From positions 1 through 64,000 of the forward strand of contig CAJQLA010000002.1 in assembly GCA_905479075.1 (NCBI GenBank): a DNA stretch of 64,000 nucleotides, written 5' to 3'. This DNA comes from an uncultured Gammaproteobacteria bacterium (GTDB lineage: Bacteria > Pseudomonadota > Gammaproteobacteria > Nitrosococcales > Methylophagaceae). Positions 48,246-56,580 of this stretch are shown here, one piece after another. The translations under genes were made by a program, and so were the position numbers. How positions within the stretch are numbered: the first letter of the stretch is position 1; each line of letters begins with the position of its first letter. The notes under the pieces are model-generated. The model had not been told where the DNA came from. It was given only the letters and a program-made list of their open reading frames with translations, and ran no database searches.

Positions 48246-48746
48246 TTACTGCATGATTAAGCTAGTGAAATACACGGCTTCAAGTAAGCTCGTATGTTGT
48301 TCATCTTTCAAAATCTTATTTACAGTCTCCAATGTTTGTTGACGAAGTGTTTCTGTTCCTTCCCGCGTATTTAAAGCGTCATAATTCTGACTAAAGAACA
48401 GCATGAGCAATTCATGTTTAATAGCAGGTGTATGTAATATAAATGCATCAATAGCCTCTTTATCACGGGCCATGACTTTTAATTTGATCTGTAAATAGCC
48501 AACTGCGCCATTACTCTGATTCGAAAAATTCACAATAAAAGGTTTGTCCACAGCATGATACATAGGGGCTTGTTTTACTGGCTCAGTGCTTGCTGTCCCT
48601 ACCTCTTCAGGGCTATCACCCATCATAAAAAATGCAGCTGCCGCACCACCAATAATTAACACTGCTGCCGCAATGATAATAATGAGCTTTTTCGATTTGC
48701 CGTTGTTTTCGTCGACTACATCAATGTCGTCTTTAGTTTCTGCCAT
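48246..48746 (-). CDS. fliL: Flagellar basal body protein FliL
   Basis: A 166-residue protein with a cytosolic tail, one membrane segment near 21-41 (LIIIIAAAVLIIGGAAAAFF) and a periplasmic stomatin-like domain (YLQIKLKVMARDKEAIDAFI near 102). FliL encircles the stator. It is the first gene downstream of the sigma-54 promoter at 48780-48795 and leads the long fliL-to-fleN unit. Confidence 0.95.
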   Translation of the reverse strand: MAETKDDIDVVDENNGKSKKLIIIIAAAVLIIGGAAAAFFMMGDSPEEVGTASTEPVKQAPMYHAVDKPFIVNFSNQSNGAVGYLQIKLKVMARDKEAIDAFILHTPAIKHELLMLFFSQNYDALNTREGTETLRQQTLETVNKILKDEQHTSLLEAVYFTSLIMQ

Positions 48747-48779
48747 GAGGATCTGCCTTATTGATATGTTGATTTAAAT

Positions 48780-48795
48780 AGCAAATAGCGTGCCT
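48780..48795 (-). promoter_or_regulatory. Sigma-54 promoter upstream of fliL
   Basis: On the minus strand the sequence GGCACGCTATTTGCT matches the RpoN consensus TGGCACG-N4-TTGCW, preceded by A instead of the first T. The essential GG and GC are ten bases apart. It sits between the stop of the FliL-like gene and the fliL ATG, with about 34 bases between the promoter and the ATG. FlrC/FleQ-type activators would be expected to act on it. Confidence 0.85.
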
Positions 48796-48800
48796 ATAAA

Positions 48801-49214
48801 TTATTGTAGGATAAAGCTAGTAAAATAAACGGCTTCTACAGGATCGCTGGCTAATTCATTTTTTAGAATTGTATTGATGGTTGATAAGGCAGTAGATTGA
48901 AGTGTCCTACGACCCTCGACACTATTGACGTCATTAAAACCTTGTTCAGAAAATAAGGTACGCAATGCATCTTGCAGCATGGGCAAATTAGCACTGGCAT
49001 TATCGATGGCTTCTTGTTGATGTGCCATCAAAGTGACTTTGATCTGTAAATAACGTACTTGTTGTTTACTTTGATTGAGGAAATTAATGGTAAAGGCCTC
49101 ATCGAATGCGTAGTAGCTCGCTTTTTGAGGTGCTATTTCATCCTCTGCTGATGAATTTACAAATGGTACAAAGGCCATGATAAAAATCAGTATGATTCTG
49201 AAATAAGCATGCAT
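48801..49214 (-). CDS. Second FliL-like protein
   Basis: A 137-residue protein related to FliL, with the shared YAFDEAFTINFLNQSKQQVRYLQI-type region near 40-63, split as in FliL, and the same C-terminal ending VEAVYFTSFILQ. Instead of an internal membrane anchor it starts with a signal-peptide-like segment (ILIFIMAFVPFVNSSA). The ATG at 49214 is chosen because GGAG lies 11 bases upstream; a longer frame to 49316 would overlap psd. Likely a tandem paralogue that may act in the periplasm. Confidence 0.85.
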   Translation of the reverse strand: MHAYFRIILIFIMAFVPFVNSSAEDEIAPQKASYYAFDEAFTINFLNQSKQQVRYLQIKVTLMAHQQEAIDNASANLPMLQDALRTLFSEQGFNDVNSVEGRRTLQSTALSTINTILKNELASDPVEAVYFTSFILQ

Positions 49215-49245
49215 AGCTTGATATACTCCTGCTAGGTTTCTGTTG

Positions 49246-49274
49246 TTTATAAAACGGATTATGACAATGTTCAA
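49246..49274 (-). promoter_or_regulatory. Sigma-70-type promoter for the FliL-like gene
   Basis: On the minus strand TTGAAC (four of six bases) and TATAAA (five of six) stand 17 bases apart, about 30 bases ahead of the ATG at 49214. The motif shows that this gene need not depend on the RpoN site before fliL. Confidence 0.6.
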
Positions 49275-49300
49275 GCTTACACGAAAGAGGCGATAGTTAA

Positions 49301-50191
49301 TTGGCAAAAGACACAATGATAAAATCAGTCAGAACGTATGCTGGATTATTGGATAAATTACTGACCTTTCCTCAATATATTATCCCGCAGCATTTTCTTT
49401 CTTTGATAATGTATCGCATAACGAGATGCGAAGTAGTTTGGTTTAAAAACCTCTTTATACGTTTTATCGTTAAACAATATAAGGTTAATTTAGAGGAAGC
49501 AGCGCAGACAGACTTAGCGGCGTATCCTAGTTTTAATGCCTTTTTTACACGTCTATTAAAAGAAGGTGTTCATCAATTTCCTGATGATAAGAAAGTCTTA
49601 GTATCTCCTGTCGATGGCGTGGTTAGCCAAGCTGGTGATATTGAATCTGGTCAAATCATACAGGCTAAAAATCATCAATATAGTGTATTAGAACTAGTCG
49701 GCGGTGACGATGATTTAGCCAATCAATTTAAGACAGGGCAATTTGCGACTATTTATTTATCTCCTCGGGATTACCACCGAATACATATGCCATTGACAGG
49801 TAAGTTGCTCAAAATGCGTTATATCCCTGGCGATCTGTTTTCAGTGAGTCCAAGAACAGCTCGCGCGGTCCCCAACCTATTTGCACGTAATGAGCGTGTT
49901 GCAGTGACATTTGATACTGAGCAAGGTGTCATGGTGATGGTCTTGGTCGGTGCTATTTTTGTGGGTAGTATGGAAACTGTTTGGGAAGGTCAAATCACAC
50001 CAAGTTATGGCAAAGCTATTGAACAATGGACGTATGCTGGTGATAAAGCAATTACGATTGAACGAGGTCAGGAAATGGGCCGCTTTAATATGGGTTCAAC
50101 CGTTGTCTTATTGTTTGGCGACCAAGCTGAAAAATTTAATGATTCACTGACTGAGACTGCAGTACTACGTTTAGGTCAGGCTTTATCCTGA
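49301..50191 (+). CDS. psd: Phosphatidylserine decarboxylase proenzyme
   Basis: Psd converts phosphatidylserine to phosphatidylethanolamine at the inner membrane, using a self-made pyruvoyl group. The 296-residue protein has VSPVDGVVSQ near residue 101, the catalytic SPRDYHRIHMP near 154 and LFARNERVAVTFDTE near 193. The self-cleavage site reads MGST, not the common LGST, with the Gly-Ser bond kept. The start may be TTG 49301 (AGAGG ten bases upstream) or ATG 49316. It lies 47 bases before the RND gene on the same strand. Confidence 0.95.
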   Translation: MAKDTMIKSVRTYAGLLDKLLTFPQYIIPQHFLSLIMYRITRCEVVWFKNLFIRFIVKQYKVNLEEAAQTDLAAYPSFNAFFTRLLKEGVHQFPDDKKVLVSPVDGVVSQAGDIESGQIIQAKNHQYSVLELVGGDDDLANQFKTGQFATIYLSPRDYHRIHMPLTGKLLKMRYIPGDLFSVSPRTARAVPNLFARNERVAVTFDTEQGVMVMVLVGAIFVGSMETVWEGQITPSYGKAIEQWTYAGDKAITIERGQEMGRFNMGSTVVLLFGDQAEKFNDSLTETAVLRLGQALS

Positions 50192-50238
50192 TATTGCATT
50201 AGTGCTGGAAAAATAAATACTGCTAGAAAGGAATCAAT

Positions 50239-52539
50239 ATGAAGGATGCATTCAGCCAACGGTTTGCCGATTATGTCGTCACGCATCCTTGGCGGATTTT
50301 TTTATTGTCGATTGTGGTGATTATGTTCACTGCAAGTGGTGCACGATTTCTTGAATTCACCAATGACTATCGTGTCTTTTTCAGTGAAGATAACCCTGAG
50401 TTAAAAGCCTTTGAGGCGATGCAGGATATTTATACTAAAACGGATAATGTGTTATTTGTTGTTGAGCCTGAAAATGGTGATGTCTTTAGCAAAAAGACCT
50501 TGGATGTTATTGAGCAGTTAACAGATCAATCCTGGCAAATTCCTTATTCGACCCGCGTCGACTCAATTACAAACTTTCAACATACTATCGCCCAAGATGA
50601 TGATTTACAGGTCAGCGATTTGGTCGAGAATGCACTCGAATCGACAGATAATGAATTAGCCTACGTGCGTTATGTTGCCTTAAACGAGCCTTTGTTAGTG
50701 AACAGGCTTGTTTCACAGCAAGCCCATGTTACAGGCGTCAATATTACGATTCAATTGCCTGGGAAGACATTGACTGAAGTGCCAGAAGTCGCAAATTTTG
50801 CTCGTCAAATAGCGGCTGAAATTGAGGCTACTCATCCAGAACATAAAATCCATATCACCGGTTTGGCAATGATGAATAATGCCTTTGGCGAATCGTCTCA
50901 GAACGATATGCAGACGCTAGTGCCAATAATGTTTTTGACCATCATTGTGGTATTAGGGGTGTTATTACGTTCTGTATCAGCCGTTTTGGGCGTGGTGATT
51001 ATGATCTCAAGCACCATCATGTTCGCCATGGGAGGCATGGGTTGGCTCGATTGGAAGTTAACAGCGGCGACAGCAGGTATTCCGACTATTTTAATGACGA
51101 TGGCGGTTGCTGATACTGTCCATTTACTGGTGACCTTCTTGCATAATATGCGAAGTGGTGAAACCAGAATTGAGGCGATGAAAGATAGTTTGCGTATTAA
51201 TTTACAGCCAATCTTTATTACCAGCATCACTACTGCGATTGGTTTTCTGAGCATGAATTTCAGTGACGTACCGCCTTTCCATGATTTGGGTAATGTCGTT
51301 GCGATAGGCGTGATGTTCGCTTTTGTCTTGTCTGTCACATTATTACCCGCTTTGATGATGATTCTGCCAATACGCGTCAAAGCGACTAAACAGAAAGACG
51401 GTCACGCAATGATGCGACTTTCAGACTTTGTTATCGCCAATCAAAAACTATTGCTATGGGGTATGGGGTTATTAGGCATTGCCATTATCTCGTTTGTGCC
51501 ACAAAACAGATTAGATGATCAGTTTGTTGAATACTTCGATGAGACAGTTGATTTTAGACAAGCGACCGAATTCTCTAATGACAATCTTGCAGGTATCTAC
51601 ACCTTACAATATTCACTTAATCAAGGTGAAAGTGGTGGTGTCAGTGATCCCGCGTTTTTACAGTCAGTGGAAAGCTTTTCACAATGGCTACGCACTCAAG
51701 ATGAGGTGATGCATGTCCAGAGCATAACCGATACGTTCAAGCGGCTTAACAAAAATATGCACAATGACGATCCAGCACAATATCGTCTGCCAGAGTCACG
51801 TGAATTAGCAGCTCAATACTTATTATTGTACGAGTTATCGTTGCCTTACGGTTTGGATTTGAATGACCAAATTGATATTGATAAAGCACAAACGCGAATT
51901 AATATTACGCTTACAAACCTGCACACAGAAGAAATGCTCGCCATGGAAAATCGAGTTTCGTCTTGGTTGTCAGAAAATGAGCAACAAGTAAATTTTACTG
52001 TTGCGAGTCCAAATTTGATGTTTGCTCATATTGGTAAGCGTAATGTCAGCAGTATGCTCATTGGTACGACAATAGCCTTAATCATTATTTCATTTATTTT
52101 GGTTATAGCCTTGCGTTCAACGCGCATTGGTTTGATAAGCCTTGCACCTAATTTAATTCCTGCGGGTATGGCGTTTGGTTTATGGGGTATGACGGTCGGT
52201 ATGGTCGGTATGTCTTTGTCTGTTGTTGCTGGAATGACCTTAGGGATTGTGGTGGATGATACGGTGCATTTCCTTAGTAAATATCTAAGAGCGAGGCGTG
52301 AGAAAGGCTTGGATGCCGAGCAAGCAGTCAGTTACGCATTTAATACAGTGGGTATCGCACTTTGGGTGACATCATTGGTCTTAGTGTTGGGGTTCTTTGT
52401 GTTAGGCCAATCCCATTTTGCATTAAATGCTGATTTGGGGGCTATGGCGGCGATTACCATCGCGGTGGCTTTAATCATGGACTTTTTATTCCTGCCACCG
52501 TTATTGATGAATCTAGAGGAAAATAAACATGCGCAATAA
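50239..52539 (+). CDS. RND/MMPL-family exporter
   Basis: A 766-residue RND permease of the small, symmetric type (predicted lipid or hydrophobe exporters such as HpnN and MMPL), with about 12 membrane segments in two halves. The first begins near 20-40, followed by a periplasmic domain to about residue 225. Both halves carry the segment-4 motif with proton-relay acids: MAVADTVHLLVTF near 293 and GIVVDDTVHFLSKY near 670. AAAGGA lies just before the ATG. The next gene overlaps it by 11 bases. It has no partner membrane-fusion protein and pairs with a LolA-like protein instead. Confidence 0.93.
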   Translation: MKDAFSQRFADYVVTHPWRIFLLSIVVIMFTASGARFLEFTNDYRVFFSEDNPELKAFEAMQDIYTKTDNVLFVVEPENGDVFSKKTLDVIEQLTDQSWQIPYSTRVDSITNFQHTIAQDDDLQVSDLVENALESTDNELAYVRYVALNEPLLVNRLVSQQAHVTGVNITIQLPGKTLTEVPEVANFARQIAAEIEATHPEHKIHITGLAMMNNAFGESSQNDMQTLVPIMFLTIIVVLGVLLRSVSAVLGVVIMISSTIMFAMGGMGWLDWKLTAATAGIPTILMTMAVADTVHLLVTFLHNMRSGETRIEAMKDSLRINLQPIFITSITTAIGFLSMNFSDVPPFHDLGNVVAIGVMFAFVLSVTLLPALMMILPIRVKATKQKDGHAMMRLSDFVIANQKLLLWGMGLLGIAIISFVPQNRLDDQFVEYFDETVDFRQATEFSNDNLAGIYTLQYSLNQGESGGVSDPAFLQSVESFSQWLRTQDEVMHVQSITDTFKRLNKNMHNDDPAQYRLPESRELAAQYLLLYELSLPYGLDLNDQIDIDKAQTRINITLTNLHTEEMLAMENRVSSWLSENEQQVNFTVASPNLMFAHIGKRNVSSMLIGTTIALIIISFILVIALRSTRIGLISLAPNLIPAGMAFGLWGMTVGMVGMSLSVVAGMTLGIVVDDTVHFLSKYLRARREKGLDAEQAVSYAFNTVGIALWVTSLVLVLGFFVLGQSHFALNADLGAMAAITIAVALIMDFLFLPPLLMNLEENKHAQ

Positions 52540-53308
52540 ACTACTCTTTTTACTGCTGTTAATGGCAACACCTTTTGTCATGGCTGAAACTGCCGAGGAG
52601 AAAGGCCTAGCGATTGCGTTAGAAACTGATAATCGGGATAAAGGCTGGCAAGATAGTGCTGCTGAAATGAAAATGATATTGCGTAACCGGCATGGTCAAG
52701 AGAGCATTCGTGAAATTCGGGTCACCAATCTTGAAGTTGAAGGCGATGGTGATAAAGGCTTAACGGTTTTTGATACGCCAAGAGATGTCAAAGGCACGGC
52801 ATTTTTGAGCTATTCACATGCCTTAGAACCAGATGAACAATGGATCTTTTTGCCGGCATTAAAGCGTGTTAAACGTATTTCTTCCAGTAATAAATCTGGT
52901 CCGTTTATGGGTAGTGAATTTGCCTATGAGGATATTAGTTCCTTTGAAATCCCAAAATACAGCTATTTGTATTTACGAGATGAAATGCTAGATGATATGG
53001 ATTGTTTTGTATTAGAGCTTAGACCACAGTATAAACATTCTGGTTATACTAAGAGTCATGTCTGGATAGATAAAGCAGAGTATCGTACGCAACGAATCGA
53101 TTATTATGATCGGAAAGATAGCTTGCTTAAAATTCAGCGTTTTCAAGATTATCATCAATACCTAGACCAATACTGGCGAGCGCACACTATGACCATGGAA
53201 AATCAACAAAATGGTAAATCTACTACCTTAGAATGGTCTAACTTTGAATTTCAGACAGGGTTAACAGATAAAGACTTTGAGAAAAATGATCTTAAACGAC
53301 AGCGCTAA
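52529..53308 (+). CDS. LolA-like outer-membrane lipoprotein-sorting family protein
   Basis: A 259-residue secreted protein with signal peptide KLLFLLLLMATPFVMAETA. It matches the LolA/LppX-like sorting family that accompanies RND exporters: MKMILRNRHGQESIREIRV near 46, FLSYSHALEPDEQWIFLPAL near 92 and KRISSSNKSGPFMGSEFAYED near 116. An open beta-barrel half-shell that can hold acyl chains is the known fold. Its ATG overlaps the RND stop by 11 bases, and its own end is overlapped by the barrel gene. Confidence 0.9.
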   Translation: MRNKLLFLLLLMATPFVMAETAEEKGLAIALETDNRDKGWQDSAAEMKMILRNRHGQESIREIRVTNLEVEGDGDKGLTVFDTPRDVKGTAFLSYSHALEPDEQWIFLPALKRVKRISSSNKSGPFMGSEFAYEDISSFEIPKYSYLYLRDEMLDDMDCFVLELRPQYKHSGYTKSHVWIDKAEYRTQRIDYYDRKDSLLKIQRFQDYHQYLDQYWRAHTMTMENQQNGKSTTLEWSNFEFQTGLTDKDFEKNDLKRQR

Positions 53309-54488
53309 ATCAGGGTTAAAAGTAGCGTGCATTATCACACTAATATTATTTAGTCAGACCACTTTATCATATGAGTTATCAGGTTATATAGCGGCCGAAT
53401 ATCGTTTTTTTCAGCATGAGTCACCCTCTGCGGAACCCGGTCGACATGACACGTCAATTGTATTAGCTCCTGAGTTTTATTATCAATGGGATGATGGTCA
53501 ACAAAGCCTTATTATCTCGCCATTTTTACGAGTTGACAGTGACGATGATGAACGTACACACGCTGATCTTCGTGAATTACAGTGGTTGATTACTGACGAT
53601 GATTGGGAGTTAAGACTAGGGATAGCAAAAGTTTTTTGGGGTGTCACAGAATCACAACATCTTGTCGATGTCATCAATCAAACTGATTTTGTTGAAAATA
53701 ACGATACCGAAGATAAATTAGGTCAACCCATGATTAACCTCAGTCTTTTCAAAGAGTGGGGCACACTGGATGTTTTTGTATTGCCTTATTTTCGTGAAAG
53801 GACTTTTGCTGGAGAACAAGGCCGACTTCGAGGTCCGCTGGTGGTCGATACCGATGCAGCGAGTTATGAATCGTCTGCCGGACGCCAACATATTGATGCG
53901 GCCATTCGCTGGTCGCATAGTATCGATGATTGGGATTTAGGCGTATCGCATTTTTATGGTACTAACCGTGAGCCTTTATTACGCCCGAATGCGACATTCG
54001 ATAAATTACTTCCTTTCTATGAAATCATGCATCAAACAGGTGTTGATATTCAATACACGGATGAATCATGGCTATGGAAATTAGAAACGATTCGTCGCGA
54101 AACAAGTAGTGATACTTTCCTTGCATTAACGGGCGGTGTTGAATACACCTTCTTTGGCGTGTTTGACACCGATATAGATGTTGGCTTAATTGCAGAATAT
54201 TTGTTTGATGATCGTGATAATGCTGCTTTAGCGCCTTTTGAAGATGATATTTTGATGGGCACCCGTATTACTTGGAATGATGTGCAGTCTACAGAGTTAT
54301 TAGTGGGGGCGATTCATGATTTAAGCTCAGAAAATATGAGTTGGAATATTGAAGGGAGCCGTCGTATTGGCGATCGTTGGAAGGTCTCGTTGGAAGGTCG
54401 TTTCTTCGGCAGTAAGCAGCCTCAAGGGGCATTGTTTGCTATTCGAGATGATGATTATGTTCAGTTGGAGTTGGCGAGGTACTTTTAG
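53286..54488 (+). CDS. Outer-membrane beta-barrel protein
   Basis: An approximately 400-residue protein with a signal peptide (VACIITLILFSQTTLS) followed by alternating amphipathic beta strands rich in Asp, Trp, Tyr and Phe. It ends in VQLELARYF, with the terminal aromatic residue required for BAM insertion. ATG 53286 is used; TTG 53277 is possible. It overlaps the LolA-like gene by 23 bases, so translation is coupled. The family resembles DUF1302-type or porin-like barrels, but I cannot assign a substrate. Confidence 0.85.
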   Translation: MILNDSAKSGLKVACIITLILFSQTTLSYELSGYIAAEYRFFQHESPSAEPGRHDTSIVLAPEFYYQWDDGQQSLIISPFLRVDSDDDERTHADLRELQWLITDDDWELRLGIAKVFWGVTESQHLVDVINQTDFVENNDTEDKLGQPMINLSLFKEWGTLDVFVLPYFRERTFAGEQGRLRGPLVVDTDAASYESSAGRQHIDAAIRWSHSIDDWDLGVSHFYGTNREPLLRPNATFDKLLPFYEIMHQTGVDIQYTDESWLWKLETIRRETSSDTFLALTGGVEYTFFGVFDTDIDVGLIAEYLFDDRDNAALAPFEDDILMGTRITWNDVQSTELLVGAIHDLSSENMSWNIEGSRRIGDRWKVSLEGRFFGSKQPQGALFAIRDDDYVQLELARYF

Positions 54489-54490
54489 GG

Positions 54491-54922
54491 CTAGCTTTTA
54501 TATTTTTCCGGCACTGGCGGTTGGCCCTGATATGTCGGTAGTTTGTCTGTTATTTCATGCCAACAAGCTTTCTGACTAACAAATGCATGACGGAACACAA
54601 GTGTGCTTGTCTTCGTATCTAATATACCTGCCAGTAACATCATAAAATTTGTACCTTCAATTTCAACAGGTAGTGGTGACCCACACATTTTACAGAAGGC
54701 TCTTTTATAAGCCGGAGGAGCATTAAGAATTGGGGCGGTATATTCAGTAAGAAGTCCTTTTCCTTTAATCCAAACAAAACCATCTTTTGATGCTAGAGCT
54801 TCAGGTGCATAGGCGCCACCAGTTGCTTTCCGACAACGTGTAGCATGACAGTTTTGAATAGGGGTAACTTCACCCGTTATTTCGAACTGTACCTCTCCAC
54901 ATAAACAACTACCCTTTATCAC
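54491..54922 (-). CDS. GFA-fold (glutathione-dependent formaldehyde-activating enzyme-like) protein
   Basis: A 143-residue zinc-fold protein related to Gfa, which was described as speeding S-hydroxymethylglutathione formation. It has GSCLCGEVQFEI (CxC), NCHATRCRKATGG and FCKMCGSPLP (CxxC). The second box normally reads CHCxxC; here the middle Cys is Ala, leaving CHxxxC. The GTG at 54922 is taken as start because the longer frame begins inside the T-run of the zwf terminator. The start remains uncertain. It follows zwf on the same strand. Confidence 0.8.
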   Translation of the reverse strand: MIKGSCLCGEVQFEITGEVTPIQNCHATRCRKATGGAYAPEALASKDGFVWIKGKGLLTEYTAPILNAPPAYKRAFCKMCGSPLPVEIEGTNFMMLLAGILDTKTSTLVFRHAFVSQKACWHEITDKLPTYQGQPPVPEKYKS

Positions 54923-54980
54923 GTTATTTACTTTCCTCTTGTGGAGCTGCTTAGCTATTGAGTCGGGGCAAAGTATAAAC

Positions 54981-55006
54981 AAAAAAAGCCGGCGCTAGGC
55001 CGGCTT
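54981..55006 (-). terminator. Intrinsic terminator of zwf
   Basis: AAGCCGGC and GCCGGCTT form a perfect 8-bp stem around a five-base loop, and on the minus strand seven T follow the stem. It begins seven bases after the zwf stop, a textbook Rho-independent terminator. Confidence 0.92.
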
Positions 55007-55012
55007 GTTTGT

Positions 55013-56500
55013 TTATAGGTCGTTACGCCAAGCGTGACAGGAGTCGTCAAAGATAACACTGCCTTCTTCTGGTCCCCAAGTCCCTGCGGGGTGAGTATGA
55101 ATAAAGTCTTTATTCTCACTCCATTTTTTGATAATGGGATCAACAACTTGCCAAGCAAGATCAACTTCGTCTGCACGTAGGAATAATGAACGATCACCAA
55201 GGATTGCGTTGAGGATCATTGCTTCATAAGCATCCAATGTATGTTTGGTGTCTTCTGATTCATAGGTATCCATGGTGACAGTATGGGCGCTGAGTTCTAG
55301 ACCGGGTTCTTTGGCTTGTAGTTCTATGCGTAGGGTGTTTTCAGGTTGTAAGCCCATGACAATCCAGTTGGCGTGGCTATCTCCGATATCAGTATTTTTA
55401 AACAACTCTTGGGGTGGTTTTTTGAACCGGATAGCAATAGTCGCTCTTGATTCAGGCATACATTTACCGGTGCGAAGATAAAAAGGCACATCTTTCCAAC
55501 GCCAGTTATCAATATATACTTTAAGGGCAGCGAAAGTTTCGGTGACACTACCTTCTGGTGCATCATCTTCTTCTAGGTAACCTTTTATCTTTTCACCATT
55601 GACTTCACCGGCGGCATATTGTCCACGGAAAGCATGTTGATCAACGATGTCTTCTGTGATCGGGCGAATAGCTTTAAGTACTTTCACTTTTTCATCACGT
55701 AATGATTCATCATCTAAATCAGATGGGGGTTCCATAGCAATCAAGGTCATTACTTGTAATAGATGACTTTGGATCATATCGCGCATTGCACCTGAACCAT
55801 CGTAATAACCTGCACGACCACCAACACCTTGTTGTTCAGCATGAGTGATCTGGACATGGTCAATATAGTTACGATTCCATAATGGTTCTAGTAGCAAATT
55901 AGCAAAACGGAAAACGAAGATATTTTGTACGGTGCCTTTACCGAGGTAATGGTCAATACGATAGGTTTGTTTTTCTGTGAAATCGCGAGCTAGTACTTCT
56001 TCCAGCTCAAGCGCACTTTTTTGGTCGTAACCAAAGGGTTTTTCAACAACTAAATGACGCCAGCCTTCATCTTCTTTGTTTAAACCCACGGCAGCTAGCT
56101 GATTACCGACAATGCCAAACAGAGAAGGACTAATTGATAAGTAAAATACGATATTTTTTGAAAATCCGTACTCAGGGTTATCAAGAACTTTTTTAAGTTC
56201 TGAATAACTATCAGCTTCATTGATCTCGCAGTGAAAGTAGCTTATTTTAGTAAGGAAGTCAGCTAGAAGGTCCTCATCAACACCACCGCGTGCTCTGGGT
56301 GAAACATAGTCAACGACTTTGTCTTTCCAGCTTCGTTGAGACATATCGCATCGACCCGGACCTTCGCTTCGACCCATACAAATAATTTTTGTGTTATCTG
56401 TTAGACGGTTTTCCGCGTTAAGGTGATAAAGTGAAGGTAATAATTTTTTTCTTGATAAATCACCTGTGGCACCAAAGATAATAATCGTACAATCTTGCAT
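55013..56500 (-). CDS. zwf: Glucose-6-phosphate 1-dehydrogenase
   Basis: Zwf oxidises glucose 6-phosphate to 6-phosphogluconolactone with NADP+ (or NAD+). The 495-residue protein matches E. coli Zwf (491), with the dinucleotide loop [17 protein letters not shown] near residue 8 and the substrate-binding, catalytic [14 protein letters not shown] near 180, followed by [15 protein letters not shown] strong terminator closes the gene. It is divergent from glgA. Supplies the substrate of Pgl, encoded far away at 28.6 kb. Confidence 0.97.
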   Translation of the reverse strand: MQDCTIIIFGATGDLSRKKLLPSLYHLNAENRLTDNTKIICMGRSEGPGRCDMSQRSWKDKVVDYVSPRARGGVDEDLLADFLTKISYFHCEINEADSYSELKKVLDNPEYGFSKNIVFYLSISPSLFGIVGNQLAAVGLNKEDEGWRHLVVEKPFGYDQKSALELEEVLARDFTEKQTYRIDHYLGKGTVQNIFVFRFANLLLEPLWNRNYIDHVQITHAEQQGVGGRAGYYDGSGAMRDMIQSHLLQVMTLIAMEPPSDLDDESLRDEKVKVLKAIRPITEDIVDQHAFRGQYAAGEVNGEKIKGYLEEDDAPEGSVTETFAALKVYIDNWRWKDVPFYLRTGKCMPESRATIAIRFKKPPQELFKNTDIGDSHANWIVMGLQPENTLRIELQAKEPGLELSAHTVTMDTYESEDTKHTLDAYEAMILNAILGDRSLFLRADEVDLAWQVVDPIIKKWSENKDFIHTHPAGTWGPEEGSVIFDDSCHAWRNDL

Positions 56501-56580
56501 GTCTTCTCCGTTATAGGCTTGTGACGCTCATATATTAGCGTAATATGATGACATAATTGTACATTTATTAGGAGCATTAG

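Noticed and set aside
48801..49316. Longer 171-residue version of the FliL-like protein
   Set aside because: The extra N-terminus would cross its own promoter and overlap the divergent psd start, while the internal ATG at 49214 has GGAG and opens on a signal peptide.
50898..51380. A 160-residue minus-strand frame inside the RND exporter gene
   Set aside because: It is antisense to conserved membrane segments, and its Ile/Thr-rich run is the shadow expected from that; no start signal is visible.
54923..54982. N-terminal extension of the GFA-fold protein
   Set aside because: The TTG start of the longer frame lies in the T-run of the zwf terminator, so it cannot be a normal translation start on its own mRNA.
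56532..56546. Short palindrome ATATTA-GCG-TAATAT between zwf and glgA
   Set aside because: Six-base arms of AT-rich sequence are expected by chance in an AT-rich promoter region; kept only as a note, since it could still be an operator.
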